From an uncultured bacterium (GTDB taxonomy: Bacteria > Electryoneota > Electryoneia > Electryoneales > Electryoneaceae), in the NCBI GenBank assembly GCA_913009835.1, contig CAJVXH010000008.1, forward strand, positions 1-39,073: DNA of 39,073 bases, in the 5' to 3' direction. Positions within the stretch are counted from its first letter, which is position 1, and each line of letters opens with the position of its first letter. Of this stretch, positions 24,315 to 33,606 are shown in pieces. The position numbers and the translations under genes were made by a program. Below the pieces are notes generated by a model that saw nothing but the letters and a program-made list of their open reading frames with translations, made no database searches and was not told where the DNA came from.

Positions 24315-26069
24315 ATGAAAACCAAGTTGATGCTGCTGTTTATTGCCGTTACGATGATGGCTCTGATCTGGGGTTGTGGACAGAAAGTGCCGAAAGACGT
24401 CGTGATGGTCGTCGATGGTGATGAGATGACCGTTGATGATTTCCGCGATATGGCTTTCCGCCGATTTGGTGGTGAGACGATGATCGCCACACAGACTCGT
24501 GCCGCCATGGAAGATTATGTCCAGACCGTTCTCGAGGCAGAACTGGTTGCTGCAGATGGGCGAGCCAAAGGCTACTCCAACCGTCCTGAAGTTCTATCCG
24601 CATACGAAGAAGCACGTTCGATGGCAGCTATTGGCGAGCTCTATCAGCGAGTGATTGTTGATTCTCTGGTTCCGGAATCCGAGATACGAAAGCTGTATGA
24701 TGCTGACGCGAATGAGGTCAACGCTTCCCACATTCTGATCAGAGTTGATGAGGATACTGATTCCTCGGCCGCAAGGGAGGCTATTTTCAAGATCCGTGCG
24801 GATCTGATCGCAGCTCATGAAACCATTGACAGTACCATTTTCGCAACAGCTGCTGGTGAATACAGCGAAGATGAGTCTTCAGAAGGTGGAAATCTGGGAT
24901 TCTTCCGTCGCGGGGACATGGTCCCATCGTTCGAAAACACTGCCTTCAGCACTACTCCCAACACCATGTCAGAGCCTGTGTACTCACCATTCGGCTGGCA
25001 CCTGCTCTTCGTTCACGCGCTTCGTCCGGTACCCGATCGTCCGTCATATGAAGAGGATCATGACCGCATCAAGCAGCTGGTTATGCGTGATCATGGCCAG
25101 GAGTTGATGGATGCCGCACGGGAATATGTATTCCAGCTTGAAAAAGCACGACAGGTTGAATTCCAGATGGACAACATCACCACCGTCTTCAATGTCCTTG
25201 ACGCCAAGGAACCAGCAGCGGATCCATTCAGCTTCCTCACTGAAGAGCAACTTCAGCTTGTGTTAGTCACCTATGACCAGGGTGAGTTTCTTGCCAGCGA
25301 CTTGCGTCCCTATGTGAACAAGCAAATGAGCAATCGCAAGTTTGAAGATCCTGAAATGGTGAAGGCTATTACTCAGAACTATATCACTGAGAAGGTTCTT
25401 TTGCCGGGTGATGCTGAGGTGCGCGGTTTTCTGAGTCTGCCGGAGGTGATGGATCAGGCGAAATTTGCTGCCGACACTCGTATCCGTCAGATTGTCAACC
25501 AGGAGAACAGCACTCTGCCAGAAGCTACTGACGAAGACCTGATGGCTTTCTATGAGAAAAACACTGAGGATTACCTGCTCGATGCCCAGTACACATTGAT
25601 CGAAGTTCTCGTGAAGGAACGCGAACTGGCAGACAGCATCAAAACTCTGGTCGACAGTGGTGATTATAAGCTGAAAGATTTGGCGGTCGAGAACACAATC
25701 CGTCCGGGTGTTGCTGAGAAGGAAGGCATTTTCGGCCCGATTCGTAAAACCCAGCATGGTGCCATTGGGCGTGCTGCCGCAAAAGCCGAAATCGGTGAAC
25801 TGGTTGGTCCGATTCGTGTGCAGGACAAATGGTCTCTGTTCAAGGTCATCTCCAAGGAAGAGCCGAGGGCTGATGATTTTGAAAACGTTCGCGACAAAGT
25901 GAACGTCGATTGGCGTACCTGGGCTCGGGAAGATCGCCAGGCTACCTACATGGATAGCCTGAAATCTGCGATCGACTATGCAGTCCAGCGAGACGTTATC
26001 AAAGTTGCTTTCCCTGATATTGTCTGGGCTGATGAAGTTGAGGATCCGAGTGATCCTTCAGGGCATTGA
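24315..26069 (+). CDS. Lipoprotein peptidyl-prolyl isomerase / chaperone (PrsA-SurA-like, parvulin)
   Basis: A 584-residue periplasmic lipoprotein. The signal (about 20 residues) ends in the lipobox LIWGC. An N-terminal SurA-like chaperone helix bundle (VVDGDEMTVDDF) leads to a parvulin domain at about residues 130-235: SHILIRVDED, YSEDESSEGGNLGFF, GDMVPSFE and PFGWHLLFV, all in consensus order. A second, weaker isomerase-like segment follows at about 430-530 (YTLIEVLVKE, KEGIFGPIRK). It would help fold outer-membrane or exported proteins. It heads a three-gene operon of related proteins, 13 bases before the next start. Confidence 0.88.
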   Translation: MKTKLMLLFIAVTMMALIWGCGQKVPKDVVMVVDGDEMTVDDFRDMAFRRFGGETMIATQTRAAMEDYVQTVLEAELVAADGRAKGYSNRPEVLSAYEEARSMAAIGELYQRVIVDSLVPESEIRKLYDADANEVNASHILIRVDEDTDSSAAREAIFKIRADLIAAHETIDSTIFATAAGEYSEDESSEGGNLGFFRRGDMVPSFENTAFSTTPNTMSEPVYSPFGWHLLFVHALRPVPDRPSYEEDHDRIKQLVMRDHGQELMDAAREYVFQLEKARQVEFQMDNITTVFNVLDAKEPAADPFSFLTEEQLQLVLVTYDQGEFLASDLRPYVNKQMSNRKFEDPEMVKAITQNYITEKVLLPGDAEVRGFLSLPEVMDQAKFAADTRIRQIVNQENSTLPEATDEDLMAFYEKNTEDYLLDAQYTLIEVLVKERELADSIKTLVDSGDYKLKDLAVENTIRPGVAEKEGIFGPIRKTQHGAIGRAAAKAEIGELVGPIRVQDKWSLFKVISKEEPRADDFENVRDKVNVDWRTWAREDRQATYMDSLKSAIDYAVQRDVIKVAFPDIVWADEVEDPSDPSGH

Positions 26070-26082
26070 TACCAAAGACCTT

Positions 26083-26985
26083 ATGAAGACGGCCGGCCTG
26101 ATGCTGGCCGTCTCTCTTTTAGCGATTCTCACCAGTTGCAAACTGCTGGATAGTGAGCCGCCCGCCGATGCTCTCGCCGTTGTTGGGGAACACTGGATAA
26201 CTCATGACGACATCGTCGCTGATCTGGCTTCGATGGACATAGATACTACCAGCGATCGAGAGATTGCTCTTTACGTCAACCAGTGGATTGACACTCAGCT
26301 CCTGCTCCATGAAGCTCATAAGCAGGAATTGCATCGAGACCCTGAATTCCTTAGACGTATGCGCGATCTGGAGACCGATGTCCTGGTATCCCGCCTCATG
26401 GATGCGAACATCCTCGTTGAAACTCCAAGTTCTCAGGCGATTGTTGATTACTGGAAGGATCACACTGGCGAGTACACCCGTGTGGCCAATGAGGTCAGCC
26501 TCATTATTGCTCGAGTCGACACTCGTAACCAGGCATGGCGACTACGAGAAGGGTTTGACCAGTCCTCATCTGCTGCCCAGATGCGGGAGGAGATGGGATT
26601 GAATCGAATCGACACTCTACATTACTTGAGTGTGGATCGTCTCCCATCAGAGATTGCTCAAGCCATTGAGCCTCTCCGCTCTGGACATTCCAGCCTGCCT
26701 GTGGAGTATCAGGGAGAGTACCTCATTATCAAGCTGGTGGAACGATTACGTGCTGGCAGACCTCGTTCCCTCGAAGAGATCGAGCCACTGGTTGAAGCAC
26801 GTATGATCGCAGAGCAGCGCAGCCGTCTGCGGTTAGAGTACATAGAAGCCTTGCGTCGAGAAGCACGGCAGAGCGGGCTGGTTCGTATTCGTTTCGATGA
26901 TGACCAAAGCGGATCCGTCCAGCAAACAGAAATTGCCCCGGACAGTACTGAGACTGGGACTGATACCACGTCCACACAGGAGTAG
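26083..26985 (+). CDS. SurA-like lipoprotein with a degenerate or absent isomerase domain
   Basis: A 300-residue protein from ATG 26083. A signal peptide with lipobox LTSC (Cys19) is followed by the chaperone opening ALAVVGEHWITHDDIVADL, typical of SurA/PrsA N-domains. The remainder is helical and charged; only traces of the parvulin fold are visible (LPVEYQGEYLIIKLVER resembles the PFGYHIIKL end), and the usual HILI motif is replaced by VSLIIARVDT. It may be a chaperone without isomerase activity. The stop TAG overlaps the ribosome-binding site of the next gene (AGGAG), so the pair is closely coupled. Confidence 0.75.
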   Translation: MKTAGLMLAVSLLAILTSCKLLDSEPPADALAVVGEHWITHDDIVADLASMDIDTTSDREIALYVNQWIDTQLLLHEAHKQELHRDPEFLRRMRDLETDVLVSRLMDANILVETPSSQAIVDYWKDHTGEYTRVANEVSLIIARVDTRNQAWRLREGFDQSSSAAQMREEMGLNRIDTLHYLSVDRLPSEIAQAIEPLRSGHSSLPVEYQGEYLIIKLVERLRAGRPRSLEEIEPLVEARMIAEQRSRLRLEYIEALRREARQSGLVRIRFDDDQSGSVQQTEIAPDSTETGTDTTSTQE

Positions 26986-26989
26986 CCAC

Positions 26990-28279
26990 GTGAAGCACCT
27001 TCGTATAATAACCATCATCCTTTTACTGGCACTGCTGGTTCCGACAGTTCAATCGCAGGACATGCAGGTTGTGGACCGGATAATAGCCGTCGTTGATGAT
27101 GAGATCGTTCTTGAATCAGAGGTACTCCAGTACGTTCAGGACATAGTCCTCCGTAATCGAGAGGCATACCGAACCGAGGAGAGCATCACCGAGCTTCAGG
27201 ACAGGGTGCTGACCGAGCTGATAAACCAGAAGATTCTTCTCTCGATTGCCGCATCGGACACCAACATCGTAATTGAGGATCGGCAGGTTGATTTAACTTT
27301 GGACGATAGAATCGCCCAAGTCACGCGCGAGGTCGGTGGTGAAGAGGCGCTTGAGGATTATTACGGAAAGCCAATCCGCCAGATACGTCGTGAATTCCGT
27401 GACCAGGTACGAAACAGCCTCCTGATCGAACGTGTCCGCAATGTTCAGATTCGCAAGACCTCAGTCACCCGTGACGAAGTTCAGAACTTTTATAATAATG
27501 TCAAGGATGAATTTCCTTCGGTGCCCGAACGTGTACGACTCGCGCACATCCTGATCGAGATTGAACCTGCCGAAGAGGCTCAGTCTCTGGCGAAATCCAA
27601 GGCCGACAGCTTGTTCCAGCTACTGATCAGCGGTGCCGACTTCGATTCATTGGCGATGGAATTCTCAGAGGATCGAGTTTCCGGTGCCAAGGGTGGCCTT
27701 CTCGGAACAACTGAACGCGGTGACCTGGTACCCGACTTCGAGACCGTCGCGTATAACCTCGAAGAAGGTGAGATCAGCGAACCGATCCGCACTCGTTTCG
27801 GATATCATATCATCCGTCTCAACTGGCGGCGTGGCGAAAAGATCAACACCAACCATATTCTCGTCATGTTGCAAGCGACTGATAGCGACGAACAACGCGC
27901 TGTTGAGAGTGCTCGTTTACTCCGTGATCGGATATTGGCTGGTGAGGATTTCGAGAGCATTGCCAGGGATGAATCGGATGATGACGAGACTGCCAGAGTG
28001 GGTGGTGATCTCGGCTGGTTCGACCTGGAAACCATCCCCGATCAATTCCAGCAGGTCGCACGGACGCTAGAAGTCGGCGAGGTCAGCGAACCGTTTTCCT
28101 CGCGGGTGGGCGTACATCTGCTGACTGTCACCGAGCATGCTGATGAACGTGAGGTCGATCTGATCGAAGATTGGGACCGAATCAGTAAGATGGCGTTGCG
28201 TGAGAAACAGGATATGGAATACGCGAATTGGCTGGATGAGCAACGTGAGGAGGTTTTCATCGAGATAATGATGGAATAG
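26990..28279 (+). CDS. surA: SurA-like periplasmic chaperone / peptidyl-prolyl isomerase
   Basis: A 429-residue protein, the SurA length, starting with GTG 26990 behind a strong AGGAG ribosome-binding site; longer in-frame starts run back into the previous gene. After a cleavable signal peptide (LLLALLVPTVQSQ) comes the SurA core MQVVDRIIAVVDDEIVLESE, then two complete parvulin domains (about 180-280: HILIEIEP, GGLLGTTERGDLVPDFE, RFGYHIIRL; and about 290-390: NHILVMLQ, GGDLGWFDLE, SRVGVHLLTV). SurA escorts unfolded beta-barrels to BamA, and several such barrels are encoded in this window. Confidence 0.92.
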   Translation: MKHLRIITIILLLALLVPTVQSQDMQVVDRIIAVVDDEIVLESEVLQYVQDIVLRNREAYRTEESITELQDRVLTELINQKILLSIAASDTNIVIEDRQVDLTLDDRIAQVTREVGGEEALEDYYGKPIRQIRREFRDQVRNSLLIERVRNVQIRKTSVTRDEVQNFYNNVKDEFPSVPERVRLAHILIEIEPAEEAQSLAKSKADSLFQLLISGADFDSLAMEFSEDRVSGAKGGLLGTTERGDLVPDFETVAYNLEEGEISEPIRTRFGYHIIRLNWRRGEKINTNHILVMLQATDSDEQRAVESARLLRDRILAGEDFESIARDESDDDETARVGGDLGWFDLETIPDQFQQVARTLEVGEVSEPFSSRVGVHLLTVTEHADEREVDLIEDWDRISKMALREKQDMEYANWLDEQREEVFIEIMME

Positions 28280-28307
28280 CGGCAAATTATTCAGGGTATT
28301 GACAAAA

Positions 28308-28346
28308 ACCATACCCATGTTGGCTCATCCAAAATGGGTATACTGG
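28308..28346 (+). terminator. Possible terminator/hairpin after surA
   Basis: ATACCCAT (28311-28318) pairs with ATGGGTAT (28334-28341) across a 15-base loop, extended outward by ACC/GGT with a bulge. It lies 29 bases after the surA stop, before a degraded R1 (28378-28405). The T-run is poor, so it may be a processing or repeat hairpin. Confidence 0.35.
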
Positions 28347-28422
28347 TTAAGTTACGCCATTCTGAATGAGGAGGGTGTCATTCTGAATGAAGTGAATAAT
28401 CTCTCTTTCTCTGTAGCCCGCG

Positions 28423-28899
28423 TCAGCAGTCAGCAGCCCGTCTTTTCCCCCTCTTCTTCTGAAAGAAATCGCGCAACAGATCGGCGGCTTGATCCTCCAA
28501 CACTCCAGCGGTCACCGGGTAACGGTGGTTGAGCCTTGGATCATCATGCATCCGATAGAGCGATTCAATCGCACCGGCCTTGGGATCATGAGCGGCGTAG
28601 ACCAGACGGTCGATCCGTGCCAGCCACAGCGCTCCGGCACACATCGGGCACGGTTCGAGAGTGACGTACATGGTTGCCCCGTTCAGATACCTTGATCCAA
28701 TTGTATTCGCGGCTGCGGTTATTGCGTCCATCTCAGCGTGTGCGGTGGGATCGTTGAGGGCTAAAGTTCGATTACGCCCCTTTCCGATGACCTTGCCGTC
28801 TTTTACCACAACGGCGCCGATGGGTACTTCGTCGTTACGTCCGGCCTCTTCGGCAAGACGCAACGCCATCTCCATGTAGATACGATCGAGATCAATCAT
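28423..28899 (-). CDS. tadA: tRNA-specific adenosine deaminase TadA
   Basis: A 158-residue zinc deaminase of normal length. TadA converts A34 to inosine in tRNA-Arg(ACG). The zinc site is complete: His54 and the proton-shuttle Glu56 in AHAEMDAI, and Cys84/Cys87 in LEPCPMCAGA. PIGAVVV and RIDRLVYAAHDPKAG are the usual TadA segments rather than those of cytidine or guanine deaminases. It is convergent with surA, with a degraded R1 in the 143-base gap. Upstream is a long repeat hairpin at 28977-29061. Confidence 0.95.
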   Translation of the reverse strand: MIDLDRIYMEMALRLAEEAGRNDEVPIGAVVVKDGKVIGKGRNRTLALNDPTAHAEMDAITAAANTIGSRYLNGATMYVTLEPCPMCAGALWLARIDRLVYAAHDPKAGAIESLYRMHDDPRLNHRYPVTAGVLEDQAADLLRDFFQKKRGKRRAADC

Positions 28900-28976
28900 G
28901 AGTTCTGAGGGTTGATTTTCGTAGTTTCTTTAACCAAAGTAGATACTGTTGATTAACTTGAAACCGTTAATAGATC

Positions 28977-29061
28977 GTCATCCTGAACGAAGTGAAGGAT
29001 CTTGTAGTATGTCTATTATCAAAGAGATAACAGCGAGATCCTTCACTTCGTTCAGGATGAC
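28977..29061. repeat. Facing pair of R1 elements: 26-bp perfect inverted repeat
   Basis: R1 on the plus strand (28977-29002) faces a perfect inverted copy (29036-29061) across a 33-base spacer. As RNA it would form a 26-bp hairpin. It lies between tadA and the divergently transcribed envelope-protein gene, upstream of both starts. Confidence 0.92.
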
Positions 29062-29145
29062 ATTCACCAATCAGTATCGTTTTTCAACAGTCGCAAGGTA
29101 AGGTGAGGAAATCGTCGGTTCCAATATGACAGGGGAAGCGTACCC

Positions 29146-30006
29146 GTGAAGATACATCAATTGACGTTGATCGTTACGACGCTGCTGGGGATAATCGCCC
29201 TGTTGAACTCGGCAATCGCCTCCTCCAAATCTTTCGAAGTGGCTTCAAATTGGGAATGGACTCTGGTCCCCACCGGACAGATCTGGGCATATCAGCACAC
29301 CGAAAAGGATCCGACTTCAACATGGGATTACGGCGCAGAGTTGCTTTTTCAGATCGGCGAGGGCTATGGACACTCACTGTGGTTCGGTGCCGGGTATCGT
29401 CAGGCGGCCGGTTTTGACAACAGCGGCTCGATAACCCCTTTCAATCCCCGTCACATCGATAGCGGACAATTCCTGAGCTGGCGTTGGCGGCCTGTAGACC
29501 GATTTGTCATTTTTTCTCACCTGGAGCGCTGGTGCTATCACGAGATCGACATCCGTTCACCGATGAGCTTCTTTTCCACCAATGTCGGGTTTGGATTCGG
29601 CACTGTATCCCCTGTCGAATCACTGGTTGCGACCACATATCGTGCCTGGAAGGATAATCGTTCCTGTTTCGATGCATATGTCTTCGCTGGCCCTATGATT
29701 CACGGCGGCCCTGCTGAGATCCTGGGCAACCAACCCTTGCGTCAGGGTGAGGCGGAAGGCTTGCTGGTGGGAGCGTGGCCGGTATATAAATCCCTGCTGA
29801 TTGAGTTGCGGGCGGAATGGGATTTGCTTCTGCTTCGTGAGAGTGCGGATGTACGCTTACGGCATCGCGGTGATCTAAGGTTGAGTTTGTTGGTGCAACG
29901 GGAAGCTGGACTGGTATCCTTGTTTGTCGGGCATCACCCTCATGATGATTATCCGGATCGCAGCTGGCCGGTTTCGATGTATATCGGGCTTGCGTATCGG
30001 ATGTAA
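29146..30006 (+). CDS. Predicted outer-membrane or periplasmic protein of unknown family
   Basis: A 286-residue protein starting with GTG 29146, with an AGGGGA sequence 11-16 bases upstream. Residues 1-26 form a signal peptide (LIVTTLLGIIALLNSAIAS). The mature part is rich in Trp, Tyr and Gly with alternating strands (SLWFGAGYRQAAGF, FLSWRWRPVDRFVIF) and ends WPVSMYIGLAYRM, compatible with a barrel of about ten strands. I do not recognise the family. It stands alone, with repeat DNA upstream and a 171-base gap before the next gene that shows nothing definite. Confidence 0.65.
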   Translation: MKIHQLTLIVTTLLGIIALLNSAIASSKSFEVASNWEWTLVPTGQIWAYQHTEKDPTSTWDYGAELLFQIGEGYGHSLWFGAGYRQAAGFDNSGSITPFNPRHIDSGQFLSWRWRPVDRFVIFSHLERWCYHEIDIRSPMSFFSTNVGFGFGTVSPVESLVATTYRAWKDNRSCFDAYVFAGPMIHGGPAEILGNQPLRQGEAEGLLVGAWPVYKSLLIELRAEWDLLLLRESADVRLRHRGDLRLSLLVQREAGLVSLFVGHHPHDDYPDRSWPVSMYIGLAYRM

Positions 30007-30177
30007 GATCAGTCGCACAGGGCAGAATTCTCTGACCAAATCTGTACCATCCTAACTTGATTTGATCTCTCATCAATTGGTATTAATCTACAGTCCCTGG
30101 CGCATTTTTGAATTACTTTAAGGTTTGATGGATGGTATAGCAGGCAGACGATCATAGCGCGCGTGGAGTGGTATTCA

Positions 30178-33100
30178 ATGACTAAGCTAAACCGTTCAGC
30201 CGAACATTTGCTGGAAGCCCTGCAGGGTCGGGCGAAGGAACTAAACTGTCTCTACGAAGTTGAGGAGCTGTTGAATGACAGCGATCTTGATATCGAGACA
30301 GTGCTACGTGGGGTGATCAGTGTAATTCCGCCTGCCTTCCAGTACTCGGACTATTGCTTCGCACGAGTATCCTATGATAGCGACGTGTTCTGCCCAGATG
30401 GCATGCGCGCCACCAAGTGGGTGCTTCGTTCGCCGCTTGAAGTGCATGATCGCACTCTCGGAAATATCGAAGTCTTTTATACTCGTGAGATGCCTGGCGA
30501 AGATGAGGGTCCATTCCTCAAGGAAGAAGTGAAGCTGCTCGACACTATCGCAGACCGCATTGGGCATTTCATTCTTCACAAGCATTTGCGCAAGGTGATT
30601 CGAGGTTGGGAAACCGCTCGCAAAGACATGAAAAGCCAGGGCCCCTGGCGGGTAGTGGTGGATCTGTTACGTCGCACCGATCAGGAGCTGTTCCTCGTTG
30701 TTGCGCGCAAGATGATGAACCATCTCTGCTGGCAGGGCATACCAGAGGCCGACAAGATCCTCGCCAAACTGGGGTCGAGTGGAAATCTGTCCGAAGAGGA
30801 TGTTGATGATCCGAATCGACCCAAAAACCACTCAAAATCATTCGACATTCTAACTCTGAGCGAGGAGATTTTTAACATCGCTGAAGAGAACATCTACGAT
30901 AATGAAATATTGGATCTTGTACAGAAGTACATGCAGGAAGATCGGGCGAGTTTCCTCGTACGAACTTTGATCAACCTCAACAGCACACTATCAGACATCT
31001 CCGATGCTCTCCGTCGTTTCCACCATCTGTCTCTTGACACGATTGAATTGCCTGAATCAACTCGCAAAAGTCTGAAAGTAGCGATGGTCCGTCGTTTCCT
31101 CAGCGACCAGCTTGAATTCATCCAGATTGCCAAGGACCATGTCGAAATCAAGGATTTCATTCAGCTTATCCCCCGTTTGATCCATCCAGTCAACAGTCAT
31201 GGCAAACTTGGTGGCAAAAGTGCCGGGATGTATCTCGCCTGGAGGATACTGAAGCGGAACGTGGACAAGCATCCTGAATTCGCCGAAATCAAGCTGCCGA
31301 AAACCTGGTACATAACTTCGGATGGTCTGCACAGTTTTCTCCATCACAACAATCTGGAAGAAGTCACCGAGCAGAAGTATAAGGACATTGCACAGGTCCG
31401 ACAGGAACATCAGCACATCGTTCACCTGTTTAAGTCTTCTCATTTCCCGCCGGAGATAGTACCCGGTTTGTCGATGGCATTGGATGATTTTGGTGACAGT
31501 CCGATCATCGTGCGCAGCTCAAGTTTGTTGGAGGACCGCTTGGGATCGGCGTTCTCCGGGAAATACATCAGCCTTTTCCTCGCCAATCGTGGAACGAAGC
31601 AAGACCGTCTGGAAGCGTTGAAGGATGCCATAGCCGAAGTGTATTCCTCTACTTTCGGTGCAGATCCTATCGAGTATCGGGCGGAGCGTGGACTTCTCGA
31701 TTTTCACGAGGAAATGGGTATCCTGATCCAGGAGGTCGTGGGTACACGAATAGGCCATTATTATCTACCGGCATACGCCGGGGTAGCGTTCAGCAACAAT
31801 GAGTTCCGTTGGTCACCACGAATCAAACGTGAGGATGGATTGATTCGTATGGTTCCTGGTCTCGGAACCAGGGCTGTCGATCGTATCGGTGATGACTATT
31901 GCGTTATGGCTGCTCCGGGCCAACCTTCGCTGCGTGTAAATGCTACTGTTGAGGAAAACGTACGCTATTCCCCACGTTACATAGACGTAATCGACTTTGA
32001 TAAGAACGATTTCGTCACTATACCGATTGATGAGTTTCTGAAGGAACATGGCGAGAGCTACCCGCGGATCAACGAGATAGTCTCGGTTGTAGAAGAGGAT
32101 CGCCTGCGTCAACCGGGTTTGTTCGATCTGGACTTCGAGAACATGGAGTATGCGGTCACTTTCGAAGGTTTGATGCACAATTCTCCTTTCCTTCGCCACA
32201 TGAAAGCTGTACTGAGCACACTCGAAGAGAATCTCAAGAACCCGGTAGATATTGAATTCGCCCATGATGGCAAGCATTTCTATTTGCTGCAATGCCGTCC
32301 TCAGAGCCACGGGGACAACGCTCGTCCGCAGCCTATCCCCAAGGATATTCCTGAAAGCGCGATCCTCTTCTCAGCCAACAAGTACATTTCCAATGGTTGG
32401 GTTCCGGAAATCCTGTATATCGTGTATGTTGACGGTGAAGCCTACGCTGAACTTGAAGACAAGAAACAGATGCAGCGTGTTGCCCGTGCGGTTGGGCAAA
32501 TGAACAAGTTGCTGCCAAAGCGTCAATTCATACTGATGGGTCCGGGACGTTGGGGCAGTCGCGGTGACATCAAGCTCGGTGTCAGCGTCACCTATAGCGA
32601 AATCAACAACACCGCGATGTTAATCGAAGTGGCACGGAAGAAGGGTAATTATCTACCGGATCTATCCTTCGGCACTCACTTTTTCCAGGATCTGGTCGAA
32701 GCCTCAATCCGCTATCTGCCTCTATATCCTGATGAACAGAGCAACTTTTTTAATGAGCGCATCCTGACTCAATCATACAACATGCTTGGAGAAATGGCAC
32801 CTGAATTCAAGGATCTCGAGCACGTTGTCAAGGTGATTGATGTTCAGCGCAGCGTGGCAAATAAGGTGTTGAAGGTTTACATGAACGCCGATATGGGAGA
32901 AGCTCTAGCGGTGTTTTCTCAGTCCACCCAGGGGACCGAACCAGAGCTGAAACCGATCATATCCATCAGTGATCTCCCCACTGGCGAAAACACTGAGGGG
33001 CATTGGCGTTGGCGTTTCAGGATGGCGGAACGAGTCGCCAGCCATATTGAACCTGGCCAGTATGGAGTCAAGGCGTTCTACATTTTCGGCAGCACCAAGA

Positions 33101-33378
33101 ACGGGACTGCCGCACAGGGTAGCGACATTGATCTGCTACTCCATATCGAAGACGATGTTGAGAAGCGTGGAGAACTCGATCTTTGGCTGGACGGTTGGTC
33201 GCAGGCACTGGCGGAAATGAATTATCTGCGCACCGGATACCGCACTGACAGGTTGCTCGACGTACACTATGTTACCGATGAAGACATCAAGAATAATAGC
33301 AGTTATGCTGTAAAAATTGGCGCTATCACCGACGCTGCGAAAGAGATCCAGATGGGTTCATCAGACGACAACGAGTAA
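30178..33378 (+). CDS. GAF + PEP-synthase ATP-grasp domain + C-terminal nucleotidyltransferase protein
   Basis: A 1066-residue cytoplasmic protein from ATG 30178 (GGAG upstream; GTG 30163 is less likely). The N-terminus (about residues 1-145) has a GAF-type sensor layout (VLRGVISVIPPAFQYSDYCF, LLDTIADRIGHFI). Residues about 340-710 are the ATP-binding domain of PEP synthase/pyruvate phosphate dikinase: GGKSAGMYLAWRIL (about 345), PIIVRSSSLLEDRLGSAFSG (about 442) and FYLLQCRPQS. A further conserved segment (MGPGRWGSRGDIKLGV, LSFGTHFFQDL) follows. Near the C-terminus FYIFGSTKNG...GSDIDLLLHI (Asp983, Asp985) is a polymerase-beta-like nucleotidyltransferase motif. The phospho-histidine and PEP-binding domains of true PEP synthase are absent. 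It may be a sensor-regulated phosphotransferase; the substrate is unknown. Confidence 0.78.
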   Translation: MTKLNRSAEHLLEALQGRAKELNCLYEVEELLNDSDLDIETVLRGVISVIPPAFQYSDYCFARVSYDSDVFCPDGMRATKWVLRSPLEVHDRTLGNIEVFYTREMPGEDEGPFLKEEVKLLDTIADRIGHFILHKHLRKVIRGWETARKDMKSQGPWRVVVDLLRRTDQELFLVVARKMMNHLCWQGIPEADKILAKLGSSGNLSEEDVDDPNRPKNHSKSFDILTLSEEIFNIAEENIYDNEILDLVQKYMQEDRASFLVRTLINLNSTLSDISDALRRFHHLSLDTIELPESTRKSLKVAMVRRFLSDQLEFIQIAKDHVEIKDFIQLIPRLIHPVNSHGKLGGKSAGMYLAWRILKRNVDKHPEFAEIKLPKTWYITSDGLHSFLHHNNLEEVTEQKYKDIAQVRQEHQHIVHLFKSSHFPPEIVPGLSMALDDFGDSPIIVRSSSLLEDRLGSAFSGKYISLFLANRGTKQDRLEALKDAIAEVYSSTFGADPIEYRAERGLLDFHEEMGILIQEVVGTRIGHYYLPAYAGVAFSNNEFRWSPRIKREDGLIRMVPGLGTRAVDRIGDDYCVMAAPGQPSLRVNATVEENVRYSPRYIDVIDFDKNDFVTIPIDEFLKEHGESYPRINEIVSVVEEDRLRQPGLFDLDFENMEYAVTFEGLMHNSPFLRHMKAVLSTLEENLKNPVDIEFAHDGKHFYLLQCRPQSHGDNARPQPIPKDIPESAILFSANKYISNGWVPEILYIVYVDGEAYAELEDKKQMQRVARAVGQMNKLLPKRQFILMGPGRWGSRGDIKLGVSVTYSEINNTAMLIEVARKKGNYLPDLSFGTHFFQDLVEASIRYLPLYPDEQSNFFNERILTQSYNMLGEMAPEFKDLEHVVKVIDVQRSVANKVLKVYMNADMGEALAVFSQSTQGTEPELKPIISISDLPTGENTEGHWRWRFRMAERVASHIEPGQYGVKAFYIFGSTKNGTAAQGSDIDLLLHIEDDVEKRGELDLWLDGWSQALAEMNYLRTGYRTDRLLDVHYVTDEDIKNNSSYAVKIGAITDAAKEIQMGSSDDNE

Positions 33379-33410
33379 CTCGGTTGGGTGACCCTGTTGG
33401 CTGAGGAGGA

Positions 33411-33526
33411 CAGGCCCGTGCTTGCTTGCAAGCGCGGATAACCGTCACTTTGAAATATCCGCCGTCCTCAATCACTTTTCATCCAAACCGACGGACAACC
33501 CGCGCTTGCAAGCAAGCACGGGCCTG
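33411..33526. repeat. Perfect 27-bp inverted repeat made of two facing R3 elements
   Basis: The left arm 33411-33437 (CAGGCCCGTGCTTGCTTGCA, then AGCGCGG) and right arm 33500-33526 are exact reverse complements, separated by 62 bases. TTTT follows the right arm, so it could also terminate the upstream gene. R5-type CTCAGGAC occurs at 33556-33563. The remaining sequence to selA is unremarkable. Confidence 0.93.
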
Positions 33527-33606
33527 TTTTCATATCTCAGTACTTTGTACTCTAGACTCAGGACAGGCAAGTACCTTACTCGGGTAACAAACATTCAAGC
33601 AACACG

